DNA of 64,000 nucleotides from Ruegeria sp. SCSIO 43209 (GCF_019904295.1 NZ_CP065359.1:1451001-1515000), one strand, 5' to 3'. Shown: positions 17,152-27,355, counted from the stretch's first letter. Notes: a model not told the origin generated them from the letters alone. Numbers and translations: made by a program.

Positions 17152-19112
17152 TCGGCAGGAACCCCGCTTGCAGGCGTTTTCCGTGCACCGGCTGCAACAC
17201 GGAAACGGCGATCCGACAGGCTGAGCACACCGCCCAGAGCCATGAGGATACATCCGCCCCAAATCCAGTTGGCCAGAGGTTTGATATAGGTACGCATCAC
17301 CCAGCCGCCATCAGCTTGTTGATCCCCGATCACAACATATAGATCGCGCAGAAAGCGGTAGTCGATTGCAGCCTCAGTTGTCGGCATCCGTGCCACAGGG
17401 TAGTCGCGCTTTTCCGGGTTAAGAGTCGCGATATAGCGCCCGCCCTTTTCAGCGATTACATCCGCCATGGTCGAAAAATAGTTCGGCCCCTGTACCTGAC
17501 GCACGTCTTGCAGTGTCAAAGTGAACTGCCCGACCTCAAATGGCTGACCCGGTTGCGCGATACGAATATCCTCAACCTCCCAAGCAGTCAGACCCGCGAT
17601 GGCAAACATGGTGACGCCCAAACCCGTATGGGCCACCGCCTTGCCCCAATCCGCACCCGGCAGTCGGAACAGGCGTGCCAGATTGCCTTTGCGGCCCGTG
17701 CGGCTCCAAAGATCAACGATGGCACCGAAGGTGATCCACGCCCCCAAGAATAGACCCACAGGTCCCAAAGCGCTGCGTCCGGTTTGCATCACCCAGACCA
17801 GGATCGCGATCGCGACCGCCAGAACAAAGGCATAGCGCAAGGACCATGCGGCCCGGCCCAACTTGCCCCGTTTCCACGGCAGCATTGCGCCAACGGGAAG
17901 AACGATTCCGAGGGCGACCATGAAGGGGGTAAATGCCGCATTGAAGAACGGCGCGCCCACCGAGAGTTTTCTGTCAAACGCCATCTCGGCCACCATTGGC
18001 CACATCGTACCAAAGAACACGACGAAGCAGCTAACGGCCAGCAAGATGTTGTTCAGAACCAAAGCACTTTCGCGGCTGACCATTCCGAAGACACCCTTCG
18101 CCTCCATCGCCTGCGCGCGTGCAGCAAACAGGGTCAACGCACCGCCGGTAAAGATGATCAGGATGAACAGGATAAACACGCCACGCTCAGGATCATTGGC
18201 AAAAGCATGGACCGAAGTCAGCAGCCCCGATCTCACGATAAAGGTCCCGATCAGAGAAAACCCAAACGCGATAATCGCAAGCAAGATCGTCCAGCTTTTC
18301 AACGCCTCGCGTTTTTCCACCACGATGGAGGAATGCAATAGAGCGGCCGCCAGTAGCCAAGGCATAAAGCTGGCGTTCTCAACAGGATCCCAGAACCAGA
18401 ACCCGCCCCAGCCCAATTCGTAGTAGGCCCACCAGGATCCAAGCGCGATACCGATCGTCAGGAAGACCCAAGCCGCCAATGTCCAAGGCCGAACCCAACG
18501 CCCCCAAGCCGCGTCCACCCGGCCCTCGATCAATGCAGCAACGGCAAAACTGAACGCCATGCTGAGGCCGACATAGCCCAGATACAGGAATGGCGGATGG
18601 AAGGCCAAACCGGGGTCCTGCAGCAGCGGGTTCAGGTCCCGTCCATCGAACGGAGGAACAGGCAGTCGGTCAAACGGGTTCGATGTGAAGAGGATAAAGG
18701 CATAGAAAGCCACTCCGATCGCGGCCTGAACGGCCAGCACCCGCGCCTTTAAGGTCGGAGGCAAGCCAGCGCCGAATATGGCGGCCATCGCGCCGAATAT
18801 CGCTACAATCAGGACCCATAACAGCATCGAACCTTCATGGTTTCCCCAAGTCCCGGTAATCTTGTAGAGCATCGGTTTTGCCGAATGGCTATTCTCGACC
18901 ACGATCCGCAACGAGAAGTCAGACGTGGTAAACGCCCAGACCAGCGCACCAAAGGAAAAGGCGGCCAAGATGAACTGCGTGATGGCGGCCGGTTCTGCGA
19001 AAACCATCCACCCGTTCCAACGGTTGGCAGCCCCAATCAACGGCACCACAGTTTGGACGATGGCAACGAGGAAGGCTAAGATAAGTGCAAAATGGCCGAG
19101 TTCTGTAATCAT
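17148..19112 (-). CDS. ccmF: Heme lyase CcmF
   Basis: I take the ATG at 19112 (654 residues), since MITELGHFALILAF is the conserved start; the frame is open to 19148. The protein has about 15 membrane helices and the tryptophan-rich heme-handling motif GWGGFWFWDPVENASFMPW near residue 230. CcmF receives heme from CcmE and joins it to apocytochrome c with CcmH. It lies 74 bp downstream of the holin gene and overlaps ccmH. The insertion of lysis genes between ccmE and ccmF is unusual and is discussed in the findings. Confidence 0.96.
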   Translation of the reverse strand: MITELGHFALILAFLVAIVQTVVPLIGAANRWNGWMVFAEPAAITQFILAAFSFGALVWAFTTSDFSLRIVVENSHSAKPMLYKITGTWGNHEGSMLLWVLIVAIFGAMAAIFGAGLPPTLKARVLAVQAAIGVAFYAFILFTSNPFDRLPVPPFDGRDLNPLLQDPGLAFHPPFLYLGYVGLSMAFSFAVAALIEGRVDAAWGRWVRPWTLAAWVFLTIGIALGSWWAYYELGWGGFWFWDPVENASFMPWLLAAALLHSSIVVEKREALKSWTILLAIIAFGFSLIGTFIVRSGLLTSVHAFANDPERGVFILFILIIFTGGALTLFAARAQAMEAKGVFGMVSRESALVLNNILLAVSCFVVFFGTMWPMVAEMAFDRKLSVGAPFFNAAFTPFMVALGIVLPVGAMLPWKRGKLGRAAWSLRYAFVLAVAIAILVWVMQTGRSALGPVGLFLGAWITFGAIVDLWSRTGRKGNLARLFRLPGADWGKAVAHTGLGVTMFAIAGLTAWEVEDIRIAQPGQPFEVGQFTLTLQDVRQVQGPNYFSTMADVIAEKGGRYIATLNPEKRDYPVARMPTTEAAIDYRFLRDLYVVIGDQQADGGWVMRTYIKPLANWIWGGCILMALGGVLSLSDRRFRVAAGARKTPASGVPAE

Positions 19113-19186
19113 GGCCTGCTTATACTGCGGCACCGGTGCAAGTGCCATTCACATTCGCCTCGGATCACCGCACATAATGTCGCGCC

Positions 19187-19765
19187 TCAGGTCTTTCGTA
19201 GCCGCTTCCAGTCCTCCAATGCAGGGTTCGATTCCGGCTGGTTGACTGCTTCGGCCAACGATGCGTCCGAGCCAGTATCGGCGGCATCCGGACTGTCATC
19301 GCGCAACCCGCGGATCGTTTCAAGATTGGCGATCACCTCAGGCGCCCTCAGCATTGTCGCGCTGATTTCCCTTTGAAAATCCTGCGCTTTGATCTGATGC
19401 CGCGCGCCAAAGTAGAACGACACGATCACCCCTAACAGCCACCACAGTGGCTCTGGCACCAGCGCAATTCCCTGCATTCGTGCTGCGAACCACAACGGAT
19501 CGATCATGGCGGCCAGAAACAAACCCAATGTTCCCAAAGCCAGCGCCGGTCGCGGAAGGCGATTTAGCCCATCCATGAATCGATCAAACCTGGTTTTGCT
19601 TGGAGCTTGGAATTCAGTGCCGAATTGCGCCATGGCCGCACCGCGCAGTTCGACAGAACGCTCGGCACCGCTTTCTACATTTTCGCGAAACACTTCCGCA
19701 GTTTCGCGAACCACATTGCGACCTCCGCCAAACAAGAGCGCCAACAAACCCGAGATCAAACCCAT
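19187..19765 (-). CDS. Holin family protein (3TM type)
   Basis: The start at 19765 gives a 192-residue protein beginning MGLISGLLALLFGGGRNVV. Hydrophobic segments lie near residues 2-15, 75-93 (ALALGTLGLFLAAMIDPLW) and 103-120 (PLWWLLGVIVSFYFGARH), matching the holin-of-3TMs family seen with GH108 muramidases. An amphipathic stretch after the first segment holds the conserved RETAEVFREN. The start overlaps the end of the GH108 gene by 10 bp, so the two are coupled. In Rhodobacter capsulatus a comparable endolysin/holin pair releases the gene transfer agent; here I infer the same role. It could also serve cell-wall remodelling or secretion. Confidence 0.82.
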   Translation of the reverse strand: MGLISGLLALLFGGGRNVVRETAEVFRENVESGAERSVELRGAAMAQFGTEFQAPSKTRFDRFMDGLNRLPRPALALGTLGLFLAAMIDPLWFAARMQGIALVPEPLWWLLGVIVSFYFGARHQIKAQDFQREISATMLRAPEVIANLETIRGLRDDSPDAADTGSDASLAEAVNQPESNPALEDWKRLRKT

Positions 19766-20367
19766 CCTGAAACCCTTTTCTGAAACGCGTCCTCGCTCAG
19801 ATGATACTTGGGCGATAAAAACTCTTCGGCACGCTTGATCCATCCGCCTTTGCCGCCCGCGCGAGTTCTGGCATATTTGCGAAGAGCGATCCGCCGGTCT
19901 GCTAAACGGAAGTAATAGTTTCGTCTTGCGACCCCATAGGCATCACGAAACACCAGAGGCTTTGGACTAGCCGCCTCGCGGCTCGCCTGCGCAGTCTGAG
20001 GGCCGATGACCCCGTCAACCGTAATGTCATACTCCATCTGCCGCAGCAGGTTCTGCAGGATTTTCACCGCTTGAGCTCCTGCATTGACGTACATGTCGAA
20101 CACGGATGCCTGTACGGCTTTCGGCAGCACCTGAAGGCGTGGTTTCTCAAAATAGTGTTCCAGAAAAATATCGACGGCCTGCGCTTTGCTAAGCATGCGC
20201 ACGTCTTGTTGCGTCACCGAACCATCTCGGTCCAGATCGAGACCCAATCGGCGCATGGTATGGATCGTCACCCCGTATTTCGTGGCACCACCGGGATCAT
20301 CGGGATCATCCACAAAACCACCTTCCCGCGCCACGATCCCTTTTGCAATCTGCCGCACTGTCCGCAT
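19756..20367 (-). CDS. GH108-family N-acetylmuramidase (endolysin-like)
   Basis: An ATG at 20367 preceded by AGAGAGGG is chosen over the TTG at 20385 (203 residues). The N terminus contains IVAREGGFVDDPDDPGG, the catalytic EGG motif of GH108 with Glu15, then KYGVTIHTM. The C-terminal half (ITVDGVIGPQTAQA) is a PG_binding_3 peptidoglycan-binding domain. There is no signal peptide, so it would need the overlapping holin to reach the wall. It sits directly downstream of ccmE, with a 149 bp gap that could hold its own promoter. No other phage genes are near. Confidence 0.88.
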   Translation of the reverse strand: MRTVRQIAKGIVAREGGFVDDPDDPGGATKYGVTIHTMRRLGLDLDRDGSVTQQDVRMLSKAQAVDIFLEHYFEKPRLQVLPKAVQASVFDMYVNAGAQAVKILQNLLRQMEYDITVDGVIGPQTAQASREAASPKPLVFRDAYGVARRNYYFRLADRRIALRKYARTRAGGKGGWIKRAEEFLSPKYHLSEDAFQKRVSGWV

Positions 20368-20516
20368 TGCCGCCCTCTCTGCCAAACTTTGGTAAACGGT
20401 CGGACAATTTCGTTAACACCACTGCAAAACAAAGGGCGCTGCCTACCTCTCGCACGCAACGCCCCGCTTCTTCTGTTTAGAAATATTAGCGCCGATGGCA
20501 TTCAGCGATGCTGCAT

Positions 20517-20963
20517 TCAGCTATCGCCTGATTCCTGATAAACGCCTTGCTCTTTTAATGCGTCCACAACCTCTTTGGGCATGTAGGTTTCATCATGTTT
20601 CGCAAGGATTTCAGTGGCTTCAAAGACTCCGTTCACATAACTTCCGGTGCCCACCATACCCTGATTTTCCGAGAACAAATCAGGCAGAACACCGGTAAAA
20701 GCGACCTTTACGCTTTCACCGCCGTCGGTCACGACGAAATGCACAGTCTCACCCTGCCCGCGAATGATCGAACCTTCTTCGACCAATCCACCTATACGGA
20801 ACACCTCGGTCGGTTTCGGCGGTTCTGCAATCACCTGACTGGGTGAGCGGAAAAAGTTGATGCCATCACGCATCGCATATCCGATCAGACCCGTCGCCAG
20901 TATCAGGGCCGCAACAGCCACTAGAATGACTTGTACACGACGACGTTTCTTAAGCGTTTTCAT
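20517..20963 (-). CDS. ccmE: Cytochrome c maturation heme chaperone CcmE
   Basis: The 148-residue protein has a basic N terminus and one membrane anchor (VILVAVAALILATGLIGYAM), then a periplasmic beta-barrel domain. The heme-binding histidine is in AKHDETYMPKEV near the C terminus, the family's HDExYMP motif. CcmE carries heme covalently and hands it to CcmF. It is 7 bp downstream of argC on the same strand and begins the ccmE-lysis pair-ccmF-ccmH series. Confidence 0.96.
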   Translation of the reverse strand: MKTLKKRRRVQVILVAVAALILATGLIGYAMRDGINFFRSPSQVIAEPPKPTEVFRIGGLVEEGSIIRGQGETVHFVVTDGGESVKVAFTGVLPDLFSENQGMVGTGSYVNGVFEATEILAKHDETYMPKEVVDALKEQGVYQESGDS

Positions 20964-20970
20964 ACCGTCC

Positions 20971-21999
20971 TCACGGGAACAAGGGGGCCATCATCAGACC
21001 CAGGGTTTCATCCTCACCTAACATCAGGTTGGCGTTCTGCAAGGCTTGCCCACTGCTACCTTTTGTCAGGTTATCCAATGCTGCCACCACGATTGCACGG
21101 CGTTCGATCCGATCTCCAACGACACCGATATGGCAGAAGTTCGACCCCCGCACATGGTGGGTCGAGGGCGTCTCGCCAAATGGCAGCATCTCAATGAAGG
21201 GCTCGGCTTCATAGGCCGATTGAAGTGTCTCATACACGCTCTGCGGGTCACCCTTTACATAGGTTGTGGCCAGAATACCCCGGTTGGCTGGGATCAGGTG
21301 CGGTGTGAACTGCACATGCACCGTCCGTCCAGCCAGTTCCGTGAATTCCTGATCAAACTCGCCCAGATGCCGGTGCGTCCCGCCAACGGCATATGCGTTC
21401 GCCCCTTCACTGAGTTCTGCGTGCAATAGATTCTCTTTCAGCGCCCGACCTGCGCCCGAGACCGCGCATTTCAGGTCCAGAATGATGTCATCCAGATCAA
21501 TCACACCCGCCGAAATCAGCGGACGCAGCACATACTGACCCGTCGCGGCATTGCATCCGGTCCCGGCAACCAGCCGAGCGCCGCGGATTTCGTCACGGTA
21601 GAACTCGGTCAGACCATAAACCGCCTCTTCCTGATGCCCAAGCGCGGCATGTGAATTCCCATACCACTTCTTGTATTCGTCGCCATCGCGAAGTCGAAAA
21701 TCTGCTGACAGGTCAACAATTTTCAAGGTGTTGGGCAGTTCGCGAATGACTTCCTGACTGGTCTTGTGCGGCAGAGCGCAGAAACACAGGTCGATTTGGC
21801 TAAAGTCGATCTCGGAAATCTTGCAAAGCACCGGCAAATCCATATGGCGCAGATGCGGAAATACCTGCGCCATTGTCTGTCCAGCCTTCCGCTCGGCGGC
21901 CAGAGCTTTGATTTCCATATTCGGATGCCCGGCGATCAGCCGCACGAGTTCCGCGCCGGTGTAACCAGAAGCGCCAAGAATTGCGATTTTGTGGGTCAT
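20971..21999 (-). CDS. argC: N-acetyl-gamma-glutamyl-phosphate reductase
   Basis: The 342-residue protein begins with [19 protein letters not shown] (NADP-binding loop) and has the catalytic cysteine in [13 protein letters not shown] near residue 150, then the conserved [10 protein letters not shown] and GNxxLG-type ending. It performs the third step of arginine synthesis, reducing N-acetylglutamyl phosphate. The gene is followed by ccmE after 7 bp, so the ccm genes may be partly read from the argC promoter. A 12 bp palindrome lies 86-97 bp upstream of its start. Confidence 0.96.
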   Translation of the reverse strand: MTHKIAILGASGYTGAELVRLIAGHPNMEIKALAAERKAGQTMAQVFPHLRHMDLPVLCKISEIDFSQIDLCFCALPHKTSQEVIRELPNTLKIVDLSADFRLRDGDEYKKWYGNSHAALGHQEEAVYGLTEFYRDEIRGARLVAGTGCNAATGQYVLRPLISAGVIDLDDIILDLKCAVSGAGRALKENLLHAELSEGANAYAVGGTHRHLGEFDQEFTELAGRTVHVQFTPHLIPANRGILATTYVKGDPQSVYETLQSAYEAEPFIEMLPFGETPSTHHVRGSNFCHIGVVGDRIERRAIVVAALDNLTKGSSGQALQNANLMLGEDETLGLMMAPLFP

Positions 22000-22084
22000 G
22001 TCAGACCTCTTTCATTCATGTGTCACATGGGGTGACCGCCGCTGTGACGGTCAACGAATTACGGAATCGGAAAAGCGCCGTCCT

Positions 22085-22096
22085 TGACCTAGGTCA
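22085..22096. promoter_or_regulatory. Palindrome TGACCTAGGTCA upstream of argC
   Basis: A perfect 12 bp palindrome overlaps the murI stop codon (22094-22096) and lies about 90 bp upstream of the argC start. It could be an operator, but with a window this large a single palindrome of this length can also occur by chance. Confidence 0.25.
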
Positions 22097-22903
22097 GGCG
22101 GCTTCAAAGGTGATTTGTCGTCGGAGGAACTGAGTCGCGCGATCCGTCACAACGCCCGGCGCACCCGTTGTCAGGAAGCCATCAGTGCCCTCACCCAGCA
22201 TATTCGGATGCCGTTGCAAGTAGTCTGCAAGGCTTTCCGCAACCAGATCACCCTGGCTATAGACTTTCACATCCGGTCCGAGCGCCTGCTGAAACGTCTC
22301 TGCCATCAGCGGGTAATGCGTACAGCCCAGAATGGCTGCTTGCGGTTCCGGCATCTTGCGCTTCAGAGCATCCACATGGCTGCGTACCAAGGCCTCGGCC
22401 AAGATCATGTCGCCCTCTTCGATGGCGTCCACCACCCCGCCGCAGGCTTGCGCCTCGACATCAACCCCGATCGCCCGAAACGCCAGCTCCCGCTGAAACG
22501 CACGGCTCGACACAGTCGCGGGCGTCGCAAACAGCGCAACATGCTGCACCTGAACCTCACGCGGCGGAGAGTTGTCGCCCCATTGCCGTTCAGTCAGCGC
22601 CTCAATCAAAGGCACAAATACGCCCAGTACACGCTTTCCTTCTGGCACGCCCGCTTCTTGCATCCGACGCAGGGCGGCGGCGCTTGCGGTATTGCAGGCG
22701 AGAATCACCAGATTGCAGCCTCGATCCCAAAGGTCCTGCACAGCGTTTCGTGTCAGGTTAAAGATATCCTCGGCATCGCGCACACCATAAGGCGCATGCG
22801 CGCTGTCCGCGAAATAAAGGAAATCAACGTCGGGCAGACGTTTCTGCGCGGCGTTCAGGACGGTCAAACCACCCAATCCGGAATCAAAGATACCTACTGC
22901 CAT
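22094..22903 (-). CDS. murI: Glutamate racemase
   Basis: The 269-residue protein starts [16 protein letters not shown] and contains the two catalytic cysteine motifs [10 protein letters not shown] (near residue 70) and [13 protein letters not shown] (near 190). It makes D-glutamate for peptidoglycan from L-glutamate. It is 8 bp downstream of the acyltransferase gene, so the two probably form an operon on the minus strand. Confidence 0.96.
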   Translation of the reverse strand: MAVGIFDSGLGGLTVLNAAQKRLPDVDFLYFADSAHAPYGVRDAEDIFNLTRNAVQDLWDRGCNLVILACNTASAAALRRMQEAGVPEGKRVLGVFVPLIEALTERQWGDNSPPREVQVQHVALFATPATVSSRAFQRELAFRAIGVDVEAQACGGVVDAIEEGDMILAEALVRSHVDALKRKMPEPQAAILGCTHYPLMAETFQQALGPDVKVYSQGDLVAESLADYLQRHPNMLGEGTDGFLTTGAPGVVTDRATQFLRRQITFEAA

Positions 22904-22911
22904 TTGCCCCT

Positions 22912-23790
22912 TCAGGCGCGATGCCGTTCCTCGAATTCATAGCCATAGTCATAAGACTTCAATGGCTCTGGAGACAGCTCATACGTGGCTTTGCGCAGGA
23001 AATCCATCATCTTGCGCGTATCCTTGCCCAGCGGGTCCAGAATGTCGCGCCCAATGGGGTCTCCTACAACCACGCGGACAGGGGTATCGACACGTTTCTT
23101 GAACTCTTTGATCAGCAACCCCATCCGCAGAGTGTTGTGTAGATGGCTGGCAATCTGGAACAAACGCGAGGTGTGTCCATCGAAGAAAACCGGCACAACG
23201 GTCGCATTGGATTTGGCAACCATCCGCGCTGTAAATCCGCGCCACCCTGGATCCATCGGATGAGAAAATGGCTTGGCCGCAGTGCTGACGGTGCCACCCG
23301 GGAAGATCCCGATTGCACCACCATCGCTTAGGTAGTTCAGAGCGGTTTTGCGGGTCGCAAGATTCAGCTTCATCGCATCTTTTGTGGCATCAAACGAAAT
23401 TGGCAGCACGATGCTGTTCAGGTCTTCAGCTTTGCGAAAAACATGATTGGCGAGAATGCGAAAGTCTGTCCGAGTCTGAGACAGGATGTGTCCCATCATT
23501 AGCCCGTCTAGAATGCCGTAAGGATGGTTCGCAATCAGGATCAATGGCCCATCTTTTGGGATGTTCGACAACGCACCGCCAACCACGTCTAATGTCAGCC
23601 CATATCGATCCACCATTACGGACCAAAAATCACGCCCCTGTGCGACCTCCTGCTCATACCCGTCAGCGCGGCGGATAAGACGCAGACGACCGGTCGTGTT
23701 TTCCATCAGCTTGATCACTATACGCCCGCTCCGCGTTTCTGCGGAATGGGCGTAAGAGATGTCACGAGCGACGTGATGGCGCGAGGGCAT
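22912..23790 (-). CDS. Lysophospholipid acyltransferase family protein
   Basis: The 292-residue protein has [18 protein letters not shown] near residue 90, the acyltransferase block with His and Asp; the spacing is H-x5-D where PlsC-type enzymes have H-x4-D, a form seen in hemolysin-like acyltransferases. [12 protein letters not shown] near 170 matches the second substrate-binding block (FPEGT in PlsC, here FPGGT). No strong signal or anchor is evident. It probably acylates a glycerol- or ornithine-type lipid at the inner membrane. It is upstream of murI in a likely two-gene unit. Confidence 0.82.
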   Translation of the reverse strand: MPSRHHVARDISYAHSAETRSGRIVIKLMENTTGRLRLIRRADGYEQEVAQGRDFWSVMVDRYGLTLDVVGGALSNIPKDGPLILIANHPYGILDGLMMGHILSQTRTDFRILANHVFRKAEDLNSIVLPISFDATKDAMKLNLATRKTALNYLSDGGAIGIFPGGTVSTAAKPFSHPMDPGWRGFTARMVAKSNATVVPVFFDGHTSRLFQIASHLHNTLRMGLLIKEFKKRVDTPVRVVVGDPIGRDILDPLGKDTRKMMDFLRKATYELSPEPLKSYDYGYEFEERHRA

Positions 23791-23868
23791 AGGCTACTCC
23801 GGTTTGCTGCCGCTTAGATAAGGCCGGGTAGACATTTTGCATAGGTTTGATGACAAGCTTGTAAAGCC

Positions 23869-26800
23869 TCACTCTGCCGCAGCTTTCATCTGAGGCCCGC
23901 CATCGCGAATAACAGCCAACAATTCCTCGCGCCGTTTCGCAGCCTTAGCCTCATTGGCGACCAAAACCGGACCGAAACCGCGAATGTCCAATGGCAGAGC
24001 CGCAAGGGCCGCGATCGCATCACTGGTTTCGGGCGTCAGACTGGGCAAAACCTCTTTCATGTCCTTTTCATACTGGCGGATCAGAGCACGCTCCATTTTG
24101 CGCTCTGTCGTGTAGCCAAAGATATCCAGCGGAGTGCCGCGCAAACCTTTCAGCTTGGCTAGAACCTTCAACGGACCAAGAAACCACTCTCCGAACGCTT
24201 TCTTGGCCGGGCGTCCATTGTCGCCCTTCGTCCCCAGGGTTGGCGGCGCAAGATGGAAGGTCATCTTAAAGTCACCATCAAACTCGGCCTCCGCCTTCTG
24301 GCGACTGTCGAGCAGCAATCGGGCGACTTCATATTCATCCTTATATGACAAAAGCTTATGGTAGCCTTTGGCAATAGCCTCACGAACGTGTTGATCTGCA
24401 ACGCTGTCGACCAGCTTGCGATAACGTTTCGCCAACCGCTTGTTCTGATAGTCGATCAGGTGCGCAGCGCGGAAATCGATCACTTGATCGAGGGTCTTTG
24501 GTAACTCTGCTACGTTGGGGCGCAAAATATTGGCCACGTCGTCGGGGTGGGTCACCGCCCAGCGACCAACTTCAAAGGCGCGTTTGTTGCGCTCGACCGC
24601 CGCACCATTCAACTCAATAGCACCCATTATCGCTTGGTGACTGATCGGTAGCAGACCACGCTGCCAGGCTGCGCCAAAGACCATCATATTGGAATAGATC
24701 GAGTCGCCCATCACGGCTCGCGCCAGATCGGTGGCATCGAAAAGGGCCACCCCATCTTTCAACCGCGCCTGCAGCGCAAGCTGCAATTGATCGCTGGGGA
24801 TTGTGAATTCTGTATCGCGCGTGAAGTCACCGGTGATAATCTCATGACTGTTCACAACGGCGCCGGTCTGGCCGGTTTGCGTGAGGCCAAGCGTCTTGGC
24901 CCCGGCCGATACCACCAGATCACCGCCGATCAGCGCATGCGCCTCGCCAGTGGCAACACGGATCGCGCTGATATCTTCGGGCCGGTTGGCCAGACGGCAA
25001 TGGATATGTACGGCGCCACCCTTCTGTGCGAGGCCGGCCATTTCCATCATACCGGCACCCTTGCCGTCGATTTGTGCGGCTTGCGCCAGAACCGCCCCGA
25101 TGGTGACAACGCCTGTGCCACCAACGCCGGTGATCACGACATTATGGGTGCCGTTGATCTGTGGCAAAACGGGGTCCGGTAGGTCGGGCAAGTCGAGGTC
25201 GGTCGTCGCCTCTTTGCGGATTTTCGCCCCTTCAACGGTTACAAAAGACGGGCAGAACCCGTTCAAGCAGGAAAAATCCTTGTTGCAGCTTGACTGATCA
25301 ATCGCACGCTTGCGGCCAAGTTCGGTCTCTTTCGGTACGATGGAAACGCAGTTCGACTGAACGCCGCAATCTCCGCAACCCTCACAGATATCGGTATTTA
25401 TGAACACTCGCTTATCGGGGTCGGGGAACGTGCCGCGCTTGCGTCTCCTGCGCTTTTCAGCTGCGCAAGTCTGAACATAAACAATGACCGATACACCCTC
25501 TATTTCGCGGAATCTTTCCTGAACCTGCATCAGTTTTGAACGCTCGAACGTCTCAACGCCCGAAGGCAACGCACCAAAATTCACATCTTCTTTTTCGTCG
25601 TAAACGACGGCAACGTTGCTGACTCCCATCGCGCGGACCTCGGCGACGATGCGTTCGGCACTTAGCCCACCTTCGTTCTCCTGACCTCCGGTCATCGCAA
25701 CGGCGTCGTTATAGAGGATCTTAAAGGTGATATTTGTGCCCGCAGCCAGTGCCGCCCGGATCGCCTGCACGCCGGAATGGTTATAGGTGCCATCGCCGAG
25801 GTTTTGGAAAACATGTTGTGTGGTCGAAAACGGAGCCTCGCCAATCCAGTTCGCCCCTTCGCCGCCCATCTGGGTGAAACCGGTGGTTTCGCGATCCATC
25901 CACTGCACCATGTAGTGACAGCCAATCCCGGCATAGGCTCGGCTGCCATCAGGCAGCTTGGTTGAACTGTTATGCGGACATCCTGAACAAAAGTATGGTA
26001 AACGCGCCGCGATTTCCTGCGCATTGTCAGCCCGGCGCGCTTCGGACAGCGCCTCCAGTCCGGCACGAACGCCATCTGTATCGCGCCCCTCTTCGATTAG
26101 GATCTCACCCAGCTTCTCGGCAATCATGATCGGGTCAAGCGCCCCTCGGGTCGGGAACAGTTCTTCGCGGTGCAGCGTCCCCGCGCCGCCTTTGTACCAG
26201 CCATAAACACGGCGCCCACGACGGTCGTCAAAGATCGCTTCTTTAACCTGAACTTCGATCAGCTTGCGCTTTTCCTCGACGATCACGATCAGATCCAGCC
26301 CCTCAGCCCAATCGTGGAAGCCCTTCATATCCAAAGGGAAAGTCTGACCGATCTTATAGGTGGTAATGCCTAGCCGTTCGGCCTCATCCGCGTTGATGTT
26401 CAGCAGCGACATGGCATGAGTCAGATCAAGCCAGTTCTTACCCGCCGCCACAAACCCAATCTTGGCGCCCGGTTTTCCCCAGACCCGCTTGTCCAACTTG
26501 TTGGCGTGCGAAAAGACCTCTGCCGCAAAGCGCTTGTGGTCGATTACGCGCGCTTCCTGCAGATGCGGCGTATCACCCAGCCGAATATTCAGCCCACCCT
26601 CTGGCATATCGAATTGAGGGGTGACCAGCTGCATTCGGTCAGGGCGGCCATCTACGACGGAAGTCACTTCGATCGTGTCTTTCATCGTTTTCAGCCCGAC
26701 CCAGACCCCGGCGAACCGGCTGAGCGCGAATCCGTAAATGCCATAGTCCAGAATTTCTTGCACACCTGCCGGGCTGACCACGGGCATATACATGTCCACC

Positions 26801-27288
26801 AGTGACCATTCCGACTGATGTAAAACGGTCGAGCTTTCACCCGTGTGATCATCGCCCATGGCCATCAATACACCGCCATGTTGCGCCGTGCCCGCCATAT
26901 TGGCATGGCGCATCACATCACCGGATCGATCTACGCCCGGCCCCTTGCCATACCAGAGCCCAAAAACACCATCGAATTTTCCGTCGCCACGCAGCCCCGC
27001 CTGTTGGCTGCCCCATAATGCGGTTGCGGCCAGATCTTCGTTCAATCCGAATTGAAAGGTGACATCCTTTTCGGCGAGTTGCTTTTCTGCACGAGACATC
27101 TGAAGGTCTACAGCCCCAAGCGGAGACCCCCGATAGCCTGTGACCAGACCCGCTGTGTTCAATTCCGCCGCAGTGTCTCGTACTTTTTGCATCAGCATCA
27201 AACGCACCAGTGCCTGCGTTCCGTTCAAAAGAACCGGGCTTTTGGACAGGTCGAACCGGTCGTTGAGTGAAATTTTCGGCTGACTCAT
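23869..27288 (-). CDS. Indolepyruvate ferredoxin oxidoreductase, fused form
   Basis: At 1139 residues this is the fused IorA/IorB-like protein. The N-terminal part binds thiamine diphosphate; CSGCPHNSSTKLP near residue 436 and GIGCHYMVQWM follow. An iron-sulfur motif CEGCGDCGVQSNC lies near 640, then the gamma-type domain GVGGTGVVTIGAVL near 722, and a C-terminal domain of about 200 residues typical of the fused family. The enzyme oxidises arylpyruvates to aryl-acetyl-CoA, or works as a broader 2-oxoacid oxidoreductase in aromatic amino acid catabolism. It is divergent from a LysR gene with a 169 bp intergenic region. Confidence 0.92.
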   Translation of the reverse strand: MSQPKISLNDRFDLSKSPVLLNGTQALVRLMLMQKVRDTAAELNTAGLVTGYRGSPLGAVDLQMSRAEKQLAEKDVTFQFGLNEDLAATALWGSQQAGLRGDGKFDGVFGLWYGKGPGVDRSGDVMRHANMAGTAQHGGVLMAMGDDHTGESSTVLHQSEWSLVDMYMPVVSPAGVQEILDYGIYGFALSRFAGVWVGLKTMKDTIEVTSVVDGRPDRMQLVTPQFDMPEGGLNIRLGDTPHLQEARVIDHKRFAAEVFSHANKLDKRVWGKPGAKIGFVAAGKNWLDLTHAMSLLNINADEAERLGITTYKIGQTFPLDMKGFHDWAEGLDLIVIVEEKRKLIEVQVKEAIFDDRRGRRVYGWYKGGAGTLHREELFPTRGALDPIMIAEKLGEILIEEGRDTDGVRAGLEALSEARRADNAQEIAARLPYFCSGCPHNSSTKLPDGSRAYAGIGCHYMVQWMDRETTGFTQMGGEGANWIGEAPFSTTQHVFQNLGDGTYNHSGVQAIRAALAAGTNITFKILYNDAVAMTGGQENEGGLSAERIVAEVRAMGVSNVAVVYDEKEDVNFGALPSGVETFERSKLMQVQERFREIEGVSVIVYVQTCAAEKRRRRKRGTFPDPDKRVFINTDICEGCGDCGVQSNCVSIVPKETELGRKRAIDQSSCNKDFSCLNGFCPSFVTVEGAKIRKEATTDLDLPDLPDPVLPQINGTHNVVITGVGGTGVVTIGAVLAQAAQIDGKGAGMMEMAGLAQKGGAVHIHCRLANRPEDISAIRVATGEAHALIGGDLVVSAGAKTLGLTQTGQTGAVVNSHEIITGDFTRDTEFTIPSDQLQLALQARLKDGVALFDATDLARAVMGDSIYSNMMVFGAAWQRGLLPISHQAIMGAIELNGAAVERNKRAFEVGRWAVTHPDDVANILRPNVAELPKTLDQVIDFRAAHLIDYQNKRLAKRYRKLVDSVADQHVREAIAKGYHKLLSYKDEYEVARLLLDSRQKAEAEFDGDFKMTFHLAPPTLGTKGDNGRPAKKAFGEWFLGPLKVLAKLKGLRGTPLDIFGYTTERKMERALIRQYEKDMKEVLPSLTPETSDAIAALAALPLDIRGFGPVLVANEAKAAKRREELLAVIRDGGPQMKAAAE

Positions 27289-27336
27289 CTGACGTCTCCC
27301 CTCGTCGGATTAGTGTGCTTTATTCTCGTGCATATT

Positions 27337-27355
27337 AGGTCATAAATACTGACCT
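27337..27355. promoter_or_regulatory. Inverted repeat between the oxidoreductase and LysR genes
   Basis: AGGTCA-N7-TGACCT lies about 50 bp upstream of the oxidoreductase start and 100 bp upstream of the LysR start, in an AT-rich stretch. Position and symmetry suit a LysR-type operator controlling both divergent genes. No experimental motif is known to me for this regulator. Confidence 0.4.

Noticed and set aside
19187..20367. A prophage remnant at the holin/muramidase genes
   Set aside because: No integrase, terminase, capsid or tail gene is near, there is no att repeat, and the genes are embedded in a conserved ccm operon.
20368..20516. A CtrA-type site (TTAA-N7-TTAA) before the muramidase gene, expected if it is under GTA control
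   Set aside because: Only one TTAA half (in GTTAAC near 20412) is present at the right place; no second half at the required spacing.
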